The position numbers and the translations under genes were made by a program. Below the pieces are notes generated by a model that worked only from the letters and a program-made list of their open reading frames with translations, was not told where the DNA came from and ran no database searches. DNA of 64,000 bases from Gigaspora rosea (taxonomy: Eukaryota > Glomeromycota > Glomeromycetes > Diversisporales > Gigasporaceae): NCBI GenBank assembly GCA_003550325.1, contig QKWP01000222.1, positions 155,756 to 219,755 on the forward strand. The letters are read 5' to 3'. This document shows positions 1-8,817 of this stretch, in pieces. Position 1 is the first letter of the stretch; the number at the start of each line of letters is the position of its first letter.

Positions 1-424
1 AAAAAAAAAAAAAAAAATACAACAAATCGCACTACAACTAAAAAAAAACCACACAAAGGACGAACATCCACCTTAACACGAACCTGAACCCTAACCCTAG
101 CCCTAACCCCAAAGCAACCAAGAAAAGACGGTACCAAAGCAACGGCTATATGTCAATGCACAACACCAAGAAACGATGATACAAAGCACACCTGAAACAG
201 CCAAGAAACGATAATACATGGCACCAAAAAAATGACCACACCATCGAAATCGAATGACGCAGATACAAATAATGGTATTACAATACAAAACAAGAAGCTG
301 GTTAATAAACTGTATATAACTTATAACTTATATATAAGAAAAAAAAAAGAAACAAAAAAGAAACAAAAGAAAACAAAAAAAACATACTGAATATGATTCC
401 ACGTCTAGGTGAAACCTACAAACT
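1..424. other. A-rich low-complexity DNA with telomere-like tract
   Basis: No supportable gene. The stretch is A-rich and repetitive (AACAAAAAAG-type runs at 340-385). Around 86-115 there is a degenerate run of CCCTAA/CCCTAG units, resembling the complement of the common fungal telomere repeat TTAGGG. The run is short and imperfect, so it is read as an interstitial tract and not a chromosome end. Open frames here are Cys/Trp-rich low-complexity artefacts. Confidence 0.6.
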
Positions 425-571
425 AGAGGTTGGAACCGGTTTTAATAATTCGGGTTTATCACGTAAATTTTGTGATATTTTAGAATTTAATCCAATTAAA
501 TTTTAATAAATTCTATAATATCACAAAATTCACGTAATAAACCCGAATTATTAAAACCGGTTCCAACCTCT
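425..571. repeat. Short palindromic MITE with 3-bp duplication
   Basis: The 147-bp stretch is a near-perfect palindrome. It starts AGAGGTTGGAACCGGTTTTA and ends with the reverse complement of that sequence, with arms of about 65 bp. It is flanked by ACT on both sides (422-424 and 572-574), a plausible 3-bp target duplication. It has no coding capacity, so it is a non-autonomous DNA element whose superfamily is not resolved. Confidence 0.75.
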
Positions 572-574
572 ACT

Positions 575-847
575 ACAAACCAAAAAAAAAAAATTTAGCA
601 AACACAAATAAAAACAAAAAAATCTACTTATCGTATTAATAAAACAAGTAAGACTACCTGCTTGAACGCAAGAGAAATGACAAGACCACCTGCACGAGTG
701 AAAGAAAAACGACAAGACCACCCCGTACGAACGCCAGAGAAATGACAAAATCACTCTGCATGAATGCCAAAAACACAAAAAAAACAAACAAGACCACCCA
801 CAAGAACAGCAAAAAACTACACAATATCATCTTAAGAATATCAAGAG
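575..847. repeat. Degenerate tandem repeat (about 50-bp unit)
   Basis: Between about 650 and 830 the motif AAATGACAAGACCACC or a close variant recurs roughly every 50 bp with imperfect spacers. The open frame on the minus strand is a low-complexity by-product. No gene is seen. Confidence 0.5.
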
Positions 848-1883
848 TTGAGTTTGGTTTGAATTTGAGTTTGAAGTTTGCAAACTAGTTTGAGTTTGAA
901 TAATATAAATATATTTTTATATTTTAATTAATAATCTGTCTGTCAACTGGAGAGTGATCCTATAGGCGAAATATGGTATGCTTCCATCTACAATTTTTTC
1001 TTACTAAGTTAACGATACATGTCCACTAATTGAAAGTTGTAGAGCTCGCCGAGATGCATCTAGTGGTGGTTAGATCATCCAAATCAGCCCAGTAGATGGC
1101 AAGATATCGTCACAAAATGATTGGCTAACTATATAAAAATCTGTGATGGAGATTACATATGAAAATACTATAGGCGAAATGTAGCATGCTTCCATCTAAA
1201 ATTTTTTCTTACTAAGTTAACAATATATCTTCACTAATTGAAAATTGTAGAGCTCGTCGAAACGCATCTAACGGTAGTTAGATCATCCAAATCGGCCTAT
1301 TGGATGGCGAGATATCATCAAAAAACGATTGACTGACTATATTAAATCTCTATATTAACATTGTTTATATAAGAAATTTTATATAGTCGACCAATCGTTT
1401 TTTAACGATATCTCACCATCCATTGGGCCGGTTTGGATGATCTAACCACCGTTAGATGCATCTCGATGAGCTCTATAATTTTCAAGTAGTGGGCATGTAT
1501 CATTAACCTAGTAAGAAAAAAGTTTTAGATGGAAGCACGGCACATTTCGCCTATAATAATTTTCATATGTAATCTCTGTCACGGATTTTTATATTCAGCC
1601 AATCGTTTTTCGACGATATCTTGCCATCCATTGGACCAATTTGGATGATCTAACCACTATTATATGCGCCTTGACAAGCTCTACAACTTTCAATTAGTTG
1701 ACAAGTACTATTAAGTTAGTAAGAAAAAAGTTTTAAATAGAAGCACGCCACATTTCGCTATGATCACTCTCCAGTTGGCAGGTGGATTATCAATTAAGTA
1801 ACTTGTTTAAAATATAAAAATATATTTATGTTATTCAAACTCAAACTAGTTTGCAAACTTCAAATCAAACTCAAATCAAGCTT
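848..1883. repeat. Foldback element with duplicated 180-bp modules
   Basis: A 1.03-kb inverted repeat. The outer ends carry the same GTTTGA-rich sequence around TTTGCAAACTAGTTTGAG (about 868-898) and its complement (about 1835-1865). Each arm holds two tandem copies of a module of about 180 bp. The module is recognisable by GCTTCCATCTA..TTTTTTCTTACTAAG, the A/GAGCTCG region and TTAGATCATCCAAAT. The arms meet near 1345-1380. The same module family recurs at 12262-12800. There is no coding capacity. Confidence 0.7.
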
Positions 1884-2036
1884 AGTATAGTATTTGGGTT
1901 TGGTTTGAATTTGATTATTTTTTATTTGAATTTGGGTTTGATCTCAAACTTTATAAAATTTATAGTTTGAGTTTGGTTTGATTTTGGGTTTGATCAAACT
2001 CAGATCAAACCCGGATTAAACTTCGGAACCCTAGAT
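1884..2036. repeat. GTTTGA/TCAAAC simple repeat
   Basis: A dense run of (T)TTTGA and GGGTTTG motifs continues the outer arm sequence of the neighbouring foldback element and ends in TCAAACTCAGATCAAACCC. It may be the end of another non-autonomous element. No gene is seen. Confidence 0.45.
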
Positions 2037-2040
2037 ACCA

Positions 2041-2203
2041 GCTAGCGACAACACCAATGATGACGCAATTATGGCACCAACGACGACACCAACTATGACA
2101 CCAACTATGACACCAGTAACGACACCAACTACGACACCAGTGACGACACCAACTAGCGACGATGCACCAACGATGGCACCAACGACAACACCAACTACGG
2201 CAA
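2041..2203. repeat. Minisatellite of ACACCAACTATG-type units
   Basis: Units of 12-15 bp such as ACGACACCAACT and ATGACACCAACT repeat about ten times. On the plus strand they translate to a Thr/Pro-rich string (TTTPTMTP). The pattern could mimic a mucin-like stalk. However, the frame has no signal peptide or domain and runs straight into AT-rich DNA, so it is annotated as a minisatellite. A related GGTGTCATCGCTTGCTAGTG repeat lies at 62770-62960 on the opposite strand sense. Confidence 0.6.
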
Positions 2204-2660
2204 TAAAAAAAAAGGTTAGTAAGCGAAGACAAAAAAAACAAACAGATAAAAAAATAATGATTATCGTTGATAATCATTATTTTTATATAATACACGTGGG
2301 GTGCACAACCGTGCAGATGTATGGAAAACATTTTCCCATATAGTTATATATAAAACTTTGTTAAAATAAATTAGTTTTTAATCTATATTTTAACAACTAC
2401 TAATCCAATTAAGTTAAAATTTTTAACTATATATTTAGCATATGTATGGCAATTCAGTTGCATAGTACAAGCTTATAAAGTTGCATATTGGTAGTGAAAA
2501 TAAATTTTTTTTTAAAAAAATTTTTTTTTTTTAAAAAATTGAATTTTTTAAAAAATTTATTATAAAATAAACTTAATATAAAATGATAATAAAAATTATA
2601 TCAAAATGTAGCTTAGGTCTTTCTTTATTAGATATAAAAAAATTATAATTAAATAGTTAA

Positions 2661-3328
2661 AACTGAAGAACTTTTTTTTTGAACTTTCTTTGGGCATACA
2701 CCTGAAGCCGCATTTGGTGGTCTTTTATTAAGATCATTATTATTTTTTAGGGACCCTGCAGTCCCCTACATTTTTATTACACATGCTATTTCTTTATACA
2801 GTAGGGATTTTCTATCTAATCTAAACTAAGCCACGATCGTCCATTTTTCCTAGTGATTACTAGCGGGTCAGCCACGTCCGGTGCTCCGTACCGTCCTCGG
2901 ATCGTAAGCAGCTTTAAGGAACTACTATTCCGCCGAATCGCTATATAGGTTGGCCGTTTGTTGTCGGCCTGAGGTCCATTTCTGTTCTTGGTCCGTGTAG
3001 CCTTGCTAGTTACTCTATATTCCTAATTTAGTTCATATTCGTATTCTTATTTATAGTGGATGGTCCTTATGTTTATGACGTTTCTTGTCAGATTTTTCCT
3101 TTTCTGGATGTCGCATGACCCCGTGGTTATGTCATGCAACTCATTGCCACTGTAGTACTATGTCCGAAAGCGGGAGAAATGGTCTAACACCTCATCGTAG
3201 ATCTTACTTATTCATGGCCCCAACACGGTTTTTGTCATCTACTAGACTCGAACCGGCGACCTTGCGAATATGAAACTGGAGCGCTAACCACTATACTATC
3301 TGACCCAGAGTCACAACTGAAGAACTTT
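2661..3328 (-). mobile_element. tRNA-derived SINE, full length, with 14-bp TSDs
   Basis: The minus-strand 5' head (from 3314) has a tRNA-like RNA polymerase III promoter. A box A, TAGTATAGTGG, lies at 3298-3288, and a box B, GGTTCGAGTCT, at 3254-3244. Between them a CAT-containing loop and the GCGC..AAGGTC context resemble an elongator tRNA-Met; that parentage is an inference. The body of about 640 bp ends in an A-tail (T-run at 2675-2680 on the plus strand). It is bounded by exact 14-bp duplications AACTGAAGAACTTT at 2661-2674 and 3315-3328. The T-arm and acceptor stem no longer pair well, so this is not a working tRNA gene. Confidence 0.88.
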
Positions 3329-3403
3329 ACGTAGACAAAATAACTTTTAGTTTTCGTATATCTACATTTTCACACTGGCCCATATATAAATAGCAAAACT
3401 TTT

Positions 3404-4193
3404 CTGCATTGGAAATGTGATAAAGGACATAATTGGTTTGCTCATCTTGATAGTGTTAGATGTTATAGTACATGGTGTTGTAAATGTAAACATAATAATA
3501 TTGATACTGCAAAAATTTTAGCGAATAGCGAAATGGTGAATGTTTATCTTCAGTTTATAAAGATAACAAAACTCCTTTGTATAGAAATGCAATAAAGGTC
3601 ACATATGGATTGCAAACTTAAATAAAGTGAAAGATTGTAATAATTGGTGTCCAACATGCATTAGGCGAAATCAATTTATAGTTGATATGCAAAATCTAGC
3701 ACGAACAAAAAATGATAAATGTCTTTCAAATAAATACTATGATGCATATACAAAATTAGAATGGCAATGTGAAAAAGATCATAAATGGATAACAGAACCT
3801 AACTGTATTTTAAAAGGCCACTGGTGTTCCTTTTGTTCTAAATATAAATGGGAAAATTTACCCTATGAAATTGTTTCAAAGTATCTAGGCCCACTATCAA
3901 AAAACCGTAGATCTGATTTCTTAAAAACAGCAGAATATTTGAAAGGACTAGAACTTGATATTTCTTATTATGAATACAGATTTGCAATTGAAGTTCAAGG
4001 TAAGCAACATGAAAAATAAGATAAGTTCTTTTATGAAGGAGATCTGAACAATTTTATTAAATAGCAAGAGTGGGATTTGGTCAAAAAAAATCTTTATGAA
4101 AAGAACCAGATAATTCTTATTGAAGTATAGTATTTTGAAGATTCACATATAGTCATTCCCCAACAACTTCAAGAACTAGGTCTTATATTTTAA
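3404..4193 (+). pseudogene. Zinc-ribbon/nuclease-like gene, frameshifted copy 1
   Basis: This decayed coding region has at least three disablements. Early codons give a treble-clef/zinc-ribbon repeat (LHWKCDKGHNWFAH then TWCCKCKHN). A second repeat follows after a frameshift (KGHIWIANLNKVKDC then NNWCPTC), and a third is KLEWQCEKDHKWIT..HWCSFC. The C-terminal part (about 3940-4130) has an L-D-x-S-Y..RFAIEVQGKQHEK pattern. This D..E-x-Q-x-x-Q-H arrangement is seen in Vsr/PD-(D/E)XK-like nuclease domains fused to such ribbons. A stop follows Q-H-E-K at 4017 and another interrupts the next block; similarity continues to about 4193. Function (DNA binding plus cleavage) is inferred. The neighbouring copy 2 has the same C-terminal domain. 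Confidence 0.65.
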
Positions 4194-4289
4194 CTAGAAT
4201 TGTTTAATATTATATTATTTCTAGAAAAAAAAAGGTGGTAAATATATTTTTATGCTATATTATACATTACGATATTTTTATGACGTTCT

Positions 4290-4819
4290 ATAACTGACCA
4301 AATTCTGAGGCATTGAAGGCCCAAGAATACGCCAAGAAGCATGGAGGCCGATGCTTAGAAAAGACCGGCAAATAAATGGACATAATGTATATCTTTGGTC
4401 TTGCGAGAATGGTGTACACCAGTGGGAGTATCTATTAAAGTTTATAGTAAAAAAATTCAAATGGTGCTCTCTATGCTATTATACTCAAGAGCATAAATGT
4501 GAATATATTTTGAAGATTTGTTAGGTAAGAAATTCTCACGATGTAGGGCTAAGTTCTTAGATGGATTACACTTAGATGGATATAATAAGGAATTACGGCT
4601 TGCGTTTGAATTCCAGGGCCCCAACACTATCATCACAATAGTCTATATCATAGGAAGAGTGAAAATTTGAAATCACAAAAGATACGTGATCAAAAGAAGC
4701 AGGATATATGCAAGAACCAAGGTATATGTCTTATCAAAGTACCTTATATATGTGACCTTTTTCCTTATATCAAGCATACGCTAATTGAGAAAGGATTCTT
4801 GGATGAAGCTAAGGATTAA
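4290..4819 (+). pseudogene. Zinc-ribbon/nuclease-like gene, frameshifted copy 2
   Basis: A second decayed member of the family at 3404-4193, on the same strand. It starts with [20 protein letters not shown]. After a frameshift comes a ribbon fragment ([16 protein letters not shown]), then [20 protein letters not shown] and FQG followed by another frameshift. The end is well preserved: [29 protein letters not shown] and [12 protein letters not shown], stopping at about 4819. The D-G-Y..L-A-F-E-F-Q-G-x-Q-H-Y signature and the downstream I-K-V-P-Y strand fit a Vsr-like nuclease fold. Tandem placement suggests a local duplication. Confidence 0.65.
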
Positions 4820-4872
4820 AATTATTTTTAGTATATTATTATTATTACTTAGTCTGACATAATATAAAAAAG

Positions 4873-5785
4873 CTTGATAGACTAGTATACCACATTGACG
4901 AGATTAAAGATGCTCAAAAATATAATGGTCATTCTAGTACGCCTCAATGGCCTTTTACTCTTCTAATTTCAGGTCATACTAATTCAGGGAAAACTAATGA
5001 GGTTCTTAATCTCATGCTTGGAGATAAACTTTATCGAATATTTAATAGCAAAAAAGAAGGAACACGTTATATAAAGTGTGATGATTTGGTCTTGATCAGC
5101 TATAATCTTAAGGAGTCAAAATACTTATACAAGTCACTCTCGTTATAGTAAACTCTCGATATAGTGAAGATTAGCTATAGTGAAGAATTTTTTTAAAACA
5201 GAATTATTATTTCTATAATAAAGTGCTCTCGATATAGTGAATCTCTCAATATAGTGAAGAAATTTTACAGCCCGAGGACTTCACTATAACGAGAGTGACT
5301 TGTACCTCAAATCAGCATATCAAATAATTGTGAATAGTTCGAAGTCATATCATGAAAATATTACATTCCGAGCTTTGAAACCTGATAAAATCCCTAAAGT
5401 AGATTTATTTTCTCCCAACAGAGGTACAGTAGCTATATTTGAAGATGTATGTGCTGATCTGAAAAAAGTGCAAGAGAAAGTTATTCCTTATTTTGTTGAA
5501 GGATAACATTATAATATCAGTTCGATATATGTATTCCAGAGTTACTTTGACTGCCCCAAAATAATACGAAAAAATCTTACATATGTCTGTTTGTTTAATG
5601 GTGCATATACTACAGATGAACTAGTCAGAATTGTGCGTCAATATGCCAATAACTGGCGTAGTGTGATTAAAATTATTAGCAAGTATTTATGTAAGCAAAA
5701 ATTTATTGTTTTTGATTTAACTGTACCCCGTGAGCATCCACACAGGATACGCGTCAGTTGGAATGTACCTCTCACTAATGAATAA
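4873..5785 (+). pseudogene. A32/FtsK-like DNA-packaging ATPase, disrupted
   Basis: About 246 codons of a P-loop ATPase. A Walker A motif GHTNSGKT lies near 4978-5001, preceded by WPFTLLIS. After a MITE insertion at 5130-5302 the frame continues exactly. Walker B-like VAIFEDV is near 5432, then [15 protein letters not shown] and [11 protein letters not shown]. This order (Walker A, hydrophobic-E/D Walker B, then a Q-S-Y-F sensor-like block) is that of A32-type genome-packaging ATPases of Polintons, virophages and large DNA viruses. The length fits that family. A single TAA at 5504-5506 interrupts the frame just after Y-F-V-E-G; no start codon is visible. The role would be packaging DNA into capsids. 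Other HerA/FtsK ATPases cannot be excluded without alignment. Confidence 0.72.
5130..5302. mobile_element. TA-type MITE inside the packaging ATPase
   Basis: This 173-bp element begins CAAGTCACTCTCGTTATAGT and ends with its reverse complement. TA is on both sides (5128-5129 and 5303-5304), as for Tc1/mariner/pogo elements. The interior repeats TCTCGATATAGTGAA. Removing the element and one TA rejoins the ATPase reading frame, so the insertion hit a gene that was coding at that point. Confidence 0.88.
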
Positions 5786-6156
5786 AATCTGACTTTGTAG
5801 ATGCTAGCTTTTTTCTGTCATATGTACCCATCAAGAATATATTTATTTACATCTTGATGCTTTCACTATTCCCGAGAACATATCTTGAAAAATGAAGGCT
5901 TCTGCCAATATTTTATAATAATATATTATGCAGTTATCTTCACTTTTAGTTGTATATCCAGATGCCTTTCTTTTACGATTTGTTACCTAAGTTCGCTATC
6001 ACTTATTTGTGCATCTATATTGCATTTTCTTATTTAATACACACCTACATACATTGTAGTGAGTAAATATATTATTAATTAATGCTGGAAAAAAATAGTT
6101 ATTATATCACTTCGATCATATTCTAAAAAATAAATTATATTATTCAGTCGAAAGTA
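5786..6156. other. AT-rich, no gene seen
   Basis: No frame, RNA gene or repeat can be supported between the ATPase end and the next MITE. Confidence 0.5.
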
Positions 6157-6482
6157 CAGTCAACCCTCCATAAATGCAACTCGAAGGGACAAGCCTACAA
6201 CATGCATTTAGAGAGGTTTGCATTTAGAGTGAGCCAATTAAATTGCAGCTTTAAAAATTTGATTATCAAGTTTGTATAACTTCTACCAAAACTGTATAAC
6301 CTATCTTAAATACTAAAATTTAATTGGCTACGTGCATTTAGGGAGGTTAGTATAATATAAAATGTTATTCAAGAGAATGTGCATTTACAGAATATAGAAC
6401 GTGCATTTAGCACTAATAACATCTTACGGAATAGAAAAAAACGTGCATTTAGAGAGGTATTGCATTTATGGAGGTCTGACTG
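6157..6482. mobile_element. TA-type MITE (CAGTCARMCCTCCATAAATGC)
   Basis: The left end CAGTCAACCCTCCATAAATG and the right end, whose complement reads CAGTCAGACCTCCATAAATG, form terminal inverted repeats. They are flanked by TA at 6155-6156 and 6483-6484. The interior repeats GCATTTAGAGAGGT. This is typical of non-autonomous Tc1/mariner elements; no transposase is encoded. Confidence 0.85.
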
Positions 6483-6596
6483 TAATAATCTATAATTAAA
6501 CTATTTCTCAGAATTAGTTAGTTAAACAATCATAATTTCTGTCACATCTCTCAATTTCAATATGGTATCTTTTGGTAGATTAAGATGAGATGGTAC

Positions 6597-7738
6597 AGGA
6601 CCCCGAAGAATACATATATAACTCAGATCCAGACTCAAAATTTTAATATAACTTTATACACTTAATTTTATTAAAAGCTTTATACAAAATTATCATATAA
6701 GTTCAAATTTACTATAAATTATACAATTTCAGATCTGAGTACCAGTATGATCATGTTAACCACCAAAGCCAAAAACATAATTACGCAAAAAAAAGTGACG
6801 AAGAGAAAATCAGAAACCTATCTAGAAAAAGAAGGGCGGTAGTTAACCGTGTTCAAATTCAACAACAAAATTTTTAGATCCGAAAATAAGCTACTCATAC
6901 GATCGATGAACGTTGCTACATAGTAAAGTCTAAATTTTACTAAGCAAATCGATTAAAGTCGCATAAGTAACATTGTTCAGCAGATCAAAATACGCGTACC
7001 CTGAAAATTTCATACAAATCGGAGAACTTTTTATAATTTGACTTTTAATTTTTACGTTCAACGGTTTTTTTTTTATAAAAAAAAACCCGTTGAACGTAAA
7101 AATTAAAAGTCAAATAATAGAAAGTTCTCTGATTTGTATGAAATTTTCAGGGTACGCGTATTTTGATCTGCTAAACAATGTTACTTATGCGACTTTAATC
7201 GATTTGCTTAGTAAAATTTAGACTTTACTATGTAGCGACTATAATCGATTGACCAAAAATCGCTTTATAAGTTACTCCCGATTTTTTTCTGCATATTTAT
7301 TTATTGTTTATAACATATTTATTTATCATCTACAGCATATTTATTTATTGTCTACAGCATATTTATTTATTTATTTTACTTATTAAAGTTTTGTATTCAA
7401 AAATAAGCTACCTCTTTATTGTGCTTTAAATTACTTAAAATAGTAAATAAGCTACCCACGGTTTTTTTTTGTTAAAAATCGGCAAAAAAAGGTAGCTGCA
7501 ACATATGGTATATATCAACTTATATCTACTTAAAAATTTTCCCGCAGTATATATAGTATCGTTATACAAAAAAAGATCGTACTTGTTATAAAGATCATCT
7601 TTGTTATACAAATAAACATCTAACTTTTCAAAAAATTACCAGTTGGTTATACAAATTTAAACATACGACATATGGAAAAATTATATATAAGTCTATACAA
7701 AGCCAGATCTCAGTATTACATATATTCTTCGGGGTCCT
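6597..7738. mobile_element. hAT-like non-autonomous element, 8-bp TSD
   Basis: The ends AGGACCCCGAAGAATA and (complement) AGGACCCCGAAGAATATATG are inverted repeats. An exact 8-bp duplication GATGGTAC flanks them at 6589-6596 and 7739-7746, as expected for hAT elements. No transposase frame is seen. A palindromic mariner-type element (6917-7236 and flanks) sits inside. Confidence 0.82.
6917..7236. repeat. Long palindrome nested in the hAT-like element
   Basis: Two arms of about 155 bp meet in an A/T spacer near 7078. They are near-identical over GCTACATAGTAAAGTCTAAA to the ATTTTTACGTTCAACGG block. The outer context (CGAAAATAAGCTACTC on the left at about 6887, GGTAGCTGCAACATATGGTA on the right at about 7511) resembles the TIR of the element at 31145-31451. 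The internal TTTACTAAG..GTTGTTCAGC block is shared with that element too. It is read as a nested TA-type MITE that later formed a hairpin. Confidence 0.7.
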
Positions 7739-7838
7739 GATGGTACTAAATTAATTTGTTTTGCAAACAGAGACAAGATAAATAATTTGTTTGTATTTCC
7801 CTTCCTGGGTCTATTAGTATTAATTGAGCTAAGCACAC

Positions 7839-8468
7839 TTACACACATTGCATAGGAGGAGTGGTTACCTTGGAACTAGTCAATGAATATGATTTATTTG
7901 GTTCCAAAGGGACCTCTTCAGTTTTAGCTTCGAGGCAAGAGTAATTCCAATGATTCTTTATCAAATCTTGAGACTCAACTTCATAGCACCATCTGCGATA
8001 TCTATTAAAATATAGTTTTTTCAGTTTTACTTCAATAATTTTCACCAATTTCCAGCATTTAAAACAAATAGCTATTTCACTCTTGTGAACTTTAGGCCTG
8101 CGATATTCATATGGAATATCTATTAACTCACCATTGACATAGTTGTAATACGCCTTGGTTATTCCTTCTCCAAATAAGGTGAAGAGGCAGAATACATGAT
8201 AAACACTATATTCTTGCTTAGAAAGTAGTTCTTGTAGAGAACCTCTTATACAATTAGCCCATTGCTGAGGTGTTTCATAAGGCCTAATAATTGATAAATA
8301 ATCATATTGTTTTTCTATTTTAACTACTTTTTCATACCGATAGTTATCAGTTTAAGGTCGATACTTTAAAACATGTTCCATATTATATCCAGGACGGATA
8401 TTGCTAGGTTTAGGTACTCTTTTATTATAAATATCATCTATTATTATTTTAACTATTTCACTAGGCAT
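7839..8468 (-). pseudogene. Unknown protein, one in-frame stop
   Basis: From ATG at 8468 to TAA at 7839 the minus strand has 209 codons interrupted only once, by TAA at 8354-8352 (codon 39). Nothing else is disrupted, so decay is recent, or the stop is an assembly error or read-through site. The protein starts MPSEIVKIIIDDIYN. A C-x-x-C (C-F-K-C-W) lies in the middle, followed by RYRRWCYEVES and NHWNYSCLE. There is no signal peptide or membrane segment, and no family is recognised. AT-rich sequence without an obvious promoter lies upstream. Confidence 0.5.
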
Positions 8469-8817
8469 ATTTAGTAAATTATATTATTTTTGTCGATTTA
8501 TAGTGATTTATAGCGATTTGTAGCAGTTTGTAACAAGTATACTATAATAATTATCGGATTTGTACGCCATCCAGCGTCCCTTCAGAAGGGGTTAAAAAAA
8601 AATATCGAATTTATTTTTATTTTATATAAGGTCAGTAAAAAAACCGAGTTATGCGTTTTTAGTAGCCATTATTAAATCTTGTATTTTGCTGGTAAACCTT
8701 TTTTCGTGGACTCAAGGTCTTAAATAAATCGATATATAAATATTGGGTTTGAAAACCGATTAAAAATAATTTATAATATAGCAATTATGCTTACCAAGAT
8801 AGCTTCGTCTTGATTTT
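8469..8817. other. AT-rich, no gene seen
   Basis: Contains a short direct repeat TTTATAGCGATTTGTAGC-like run at 8497-8535 and otherwise no supportable feature. Confidence 0.5.

Noticed and set aside
1-120. Telomere at the left window edge
   Set aside because: Only a few degenerate CCCTAA/CCCTAG units in internal sequence; similar tracts occur inside MITEs.
2071-2343. Thr/Pro-rich frame that could look like a mucin-type protein
   Set aside because: Produced by a short minisatellite; no signal peptide, domain or gene context.
3085-3273. 62-codon open frame on the plus strand
   Set aside because: It lies wholly inside the SINE on the opposite strand to its tRNA-like head, so it is a by-product.
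3240-3314. Possible tRNA-Met gene on the minus strand
   Set aside because: T-arm and acceptor stem do not pair and the copy has a tail and 14-bp TSDs, so it is a SINE head.
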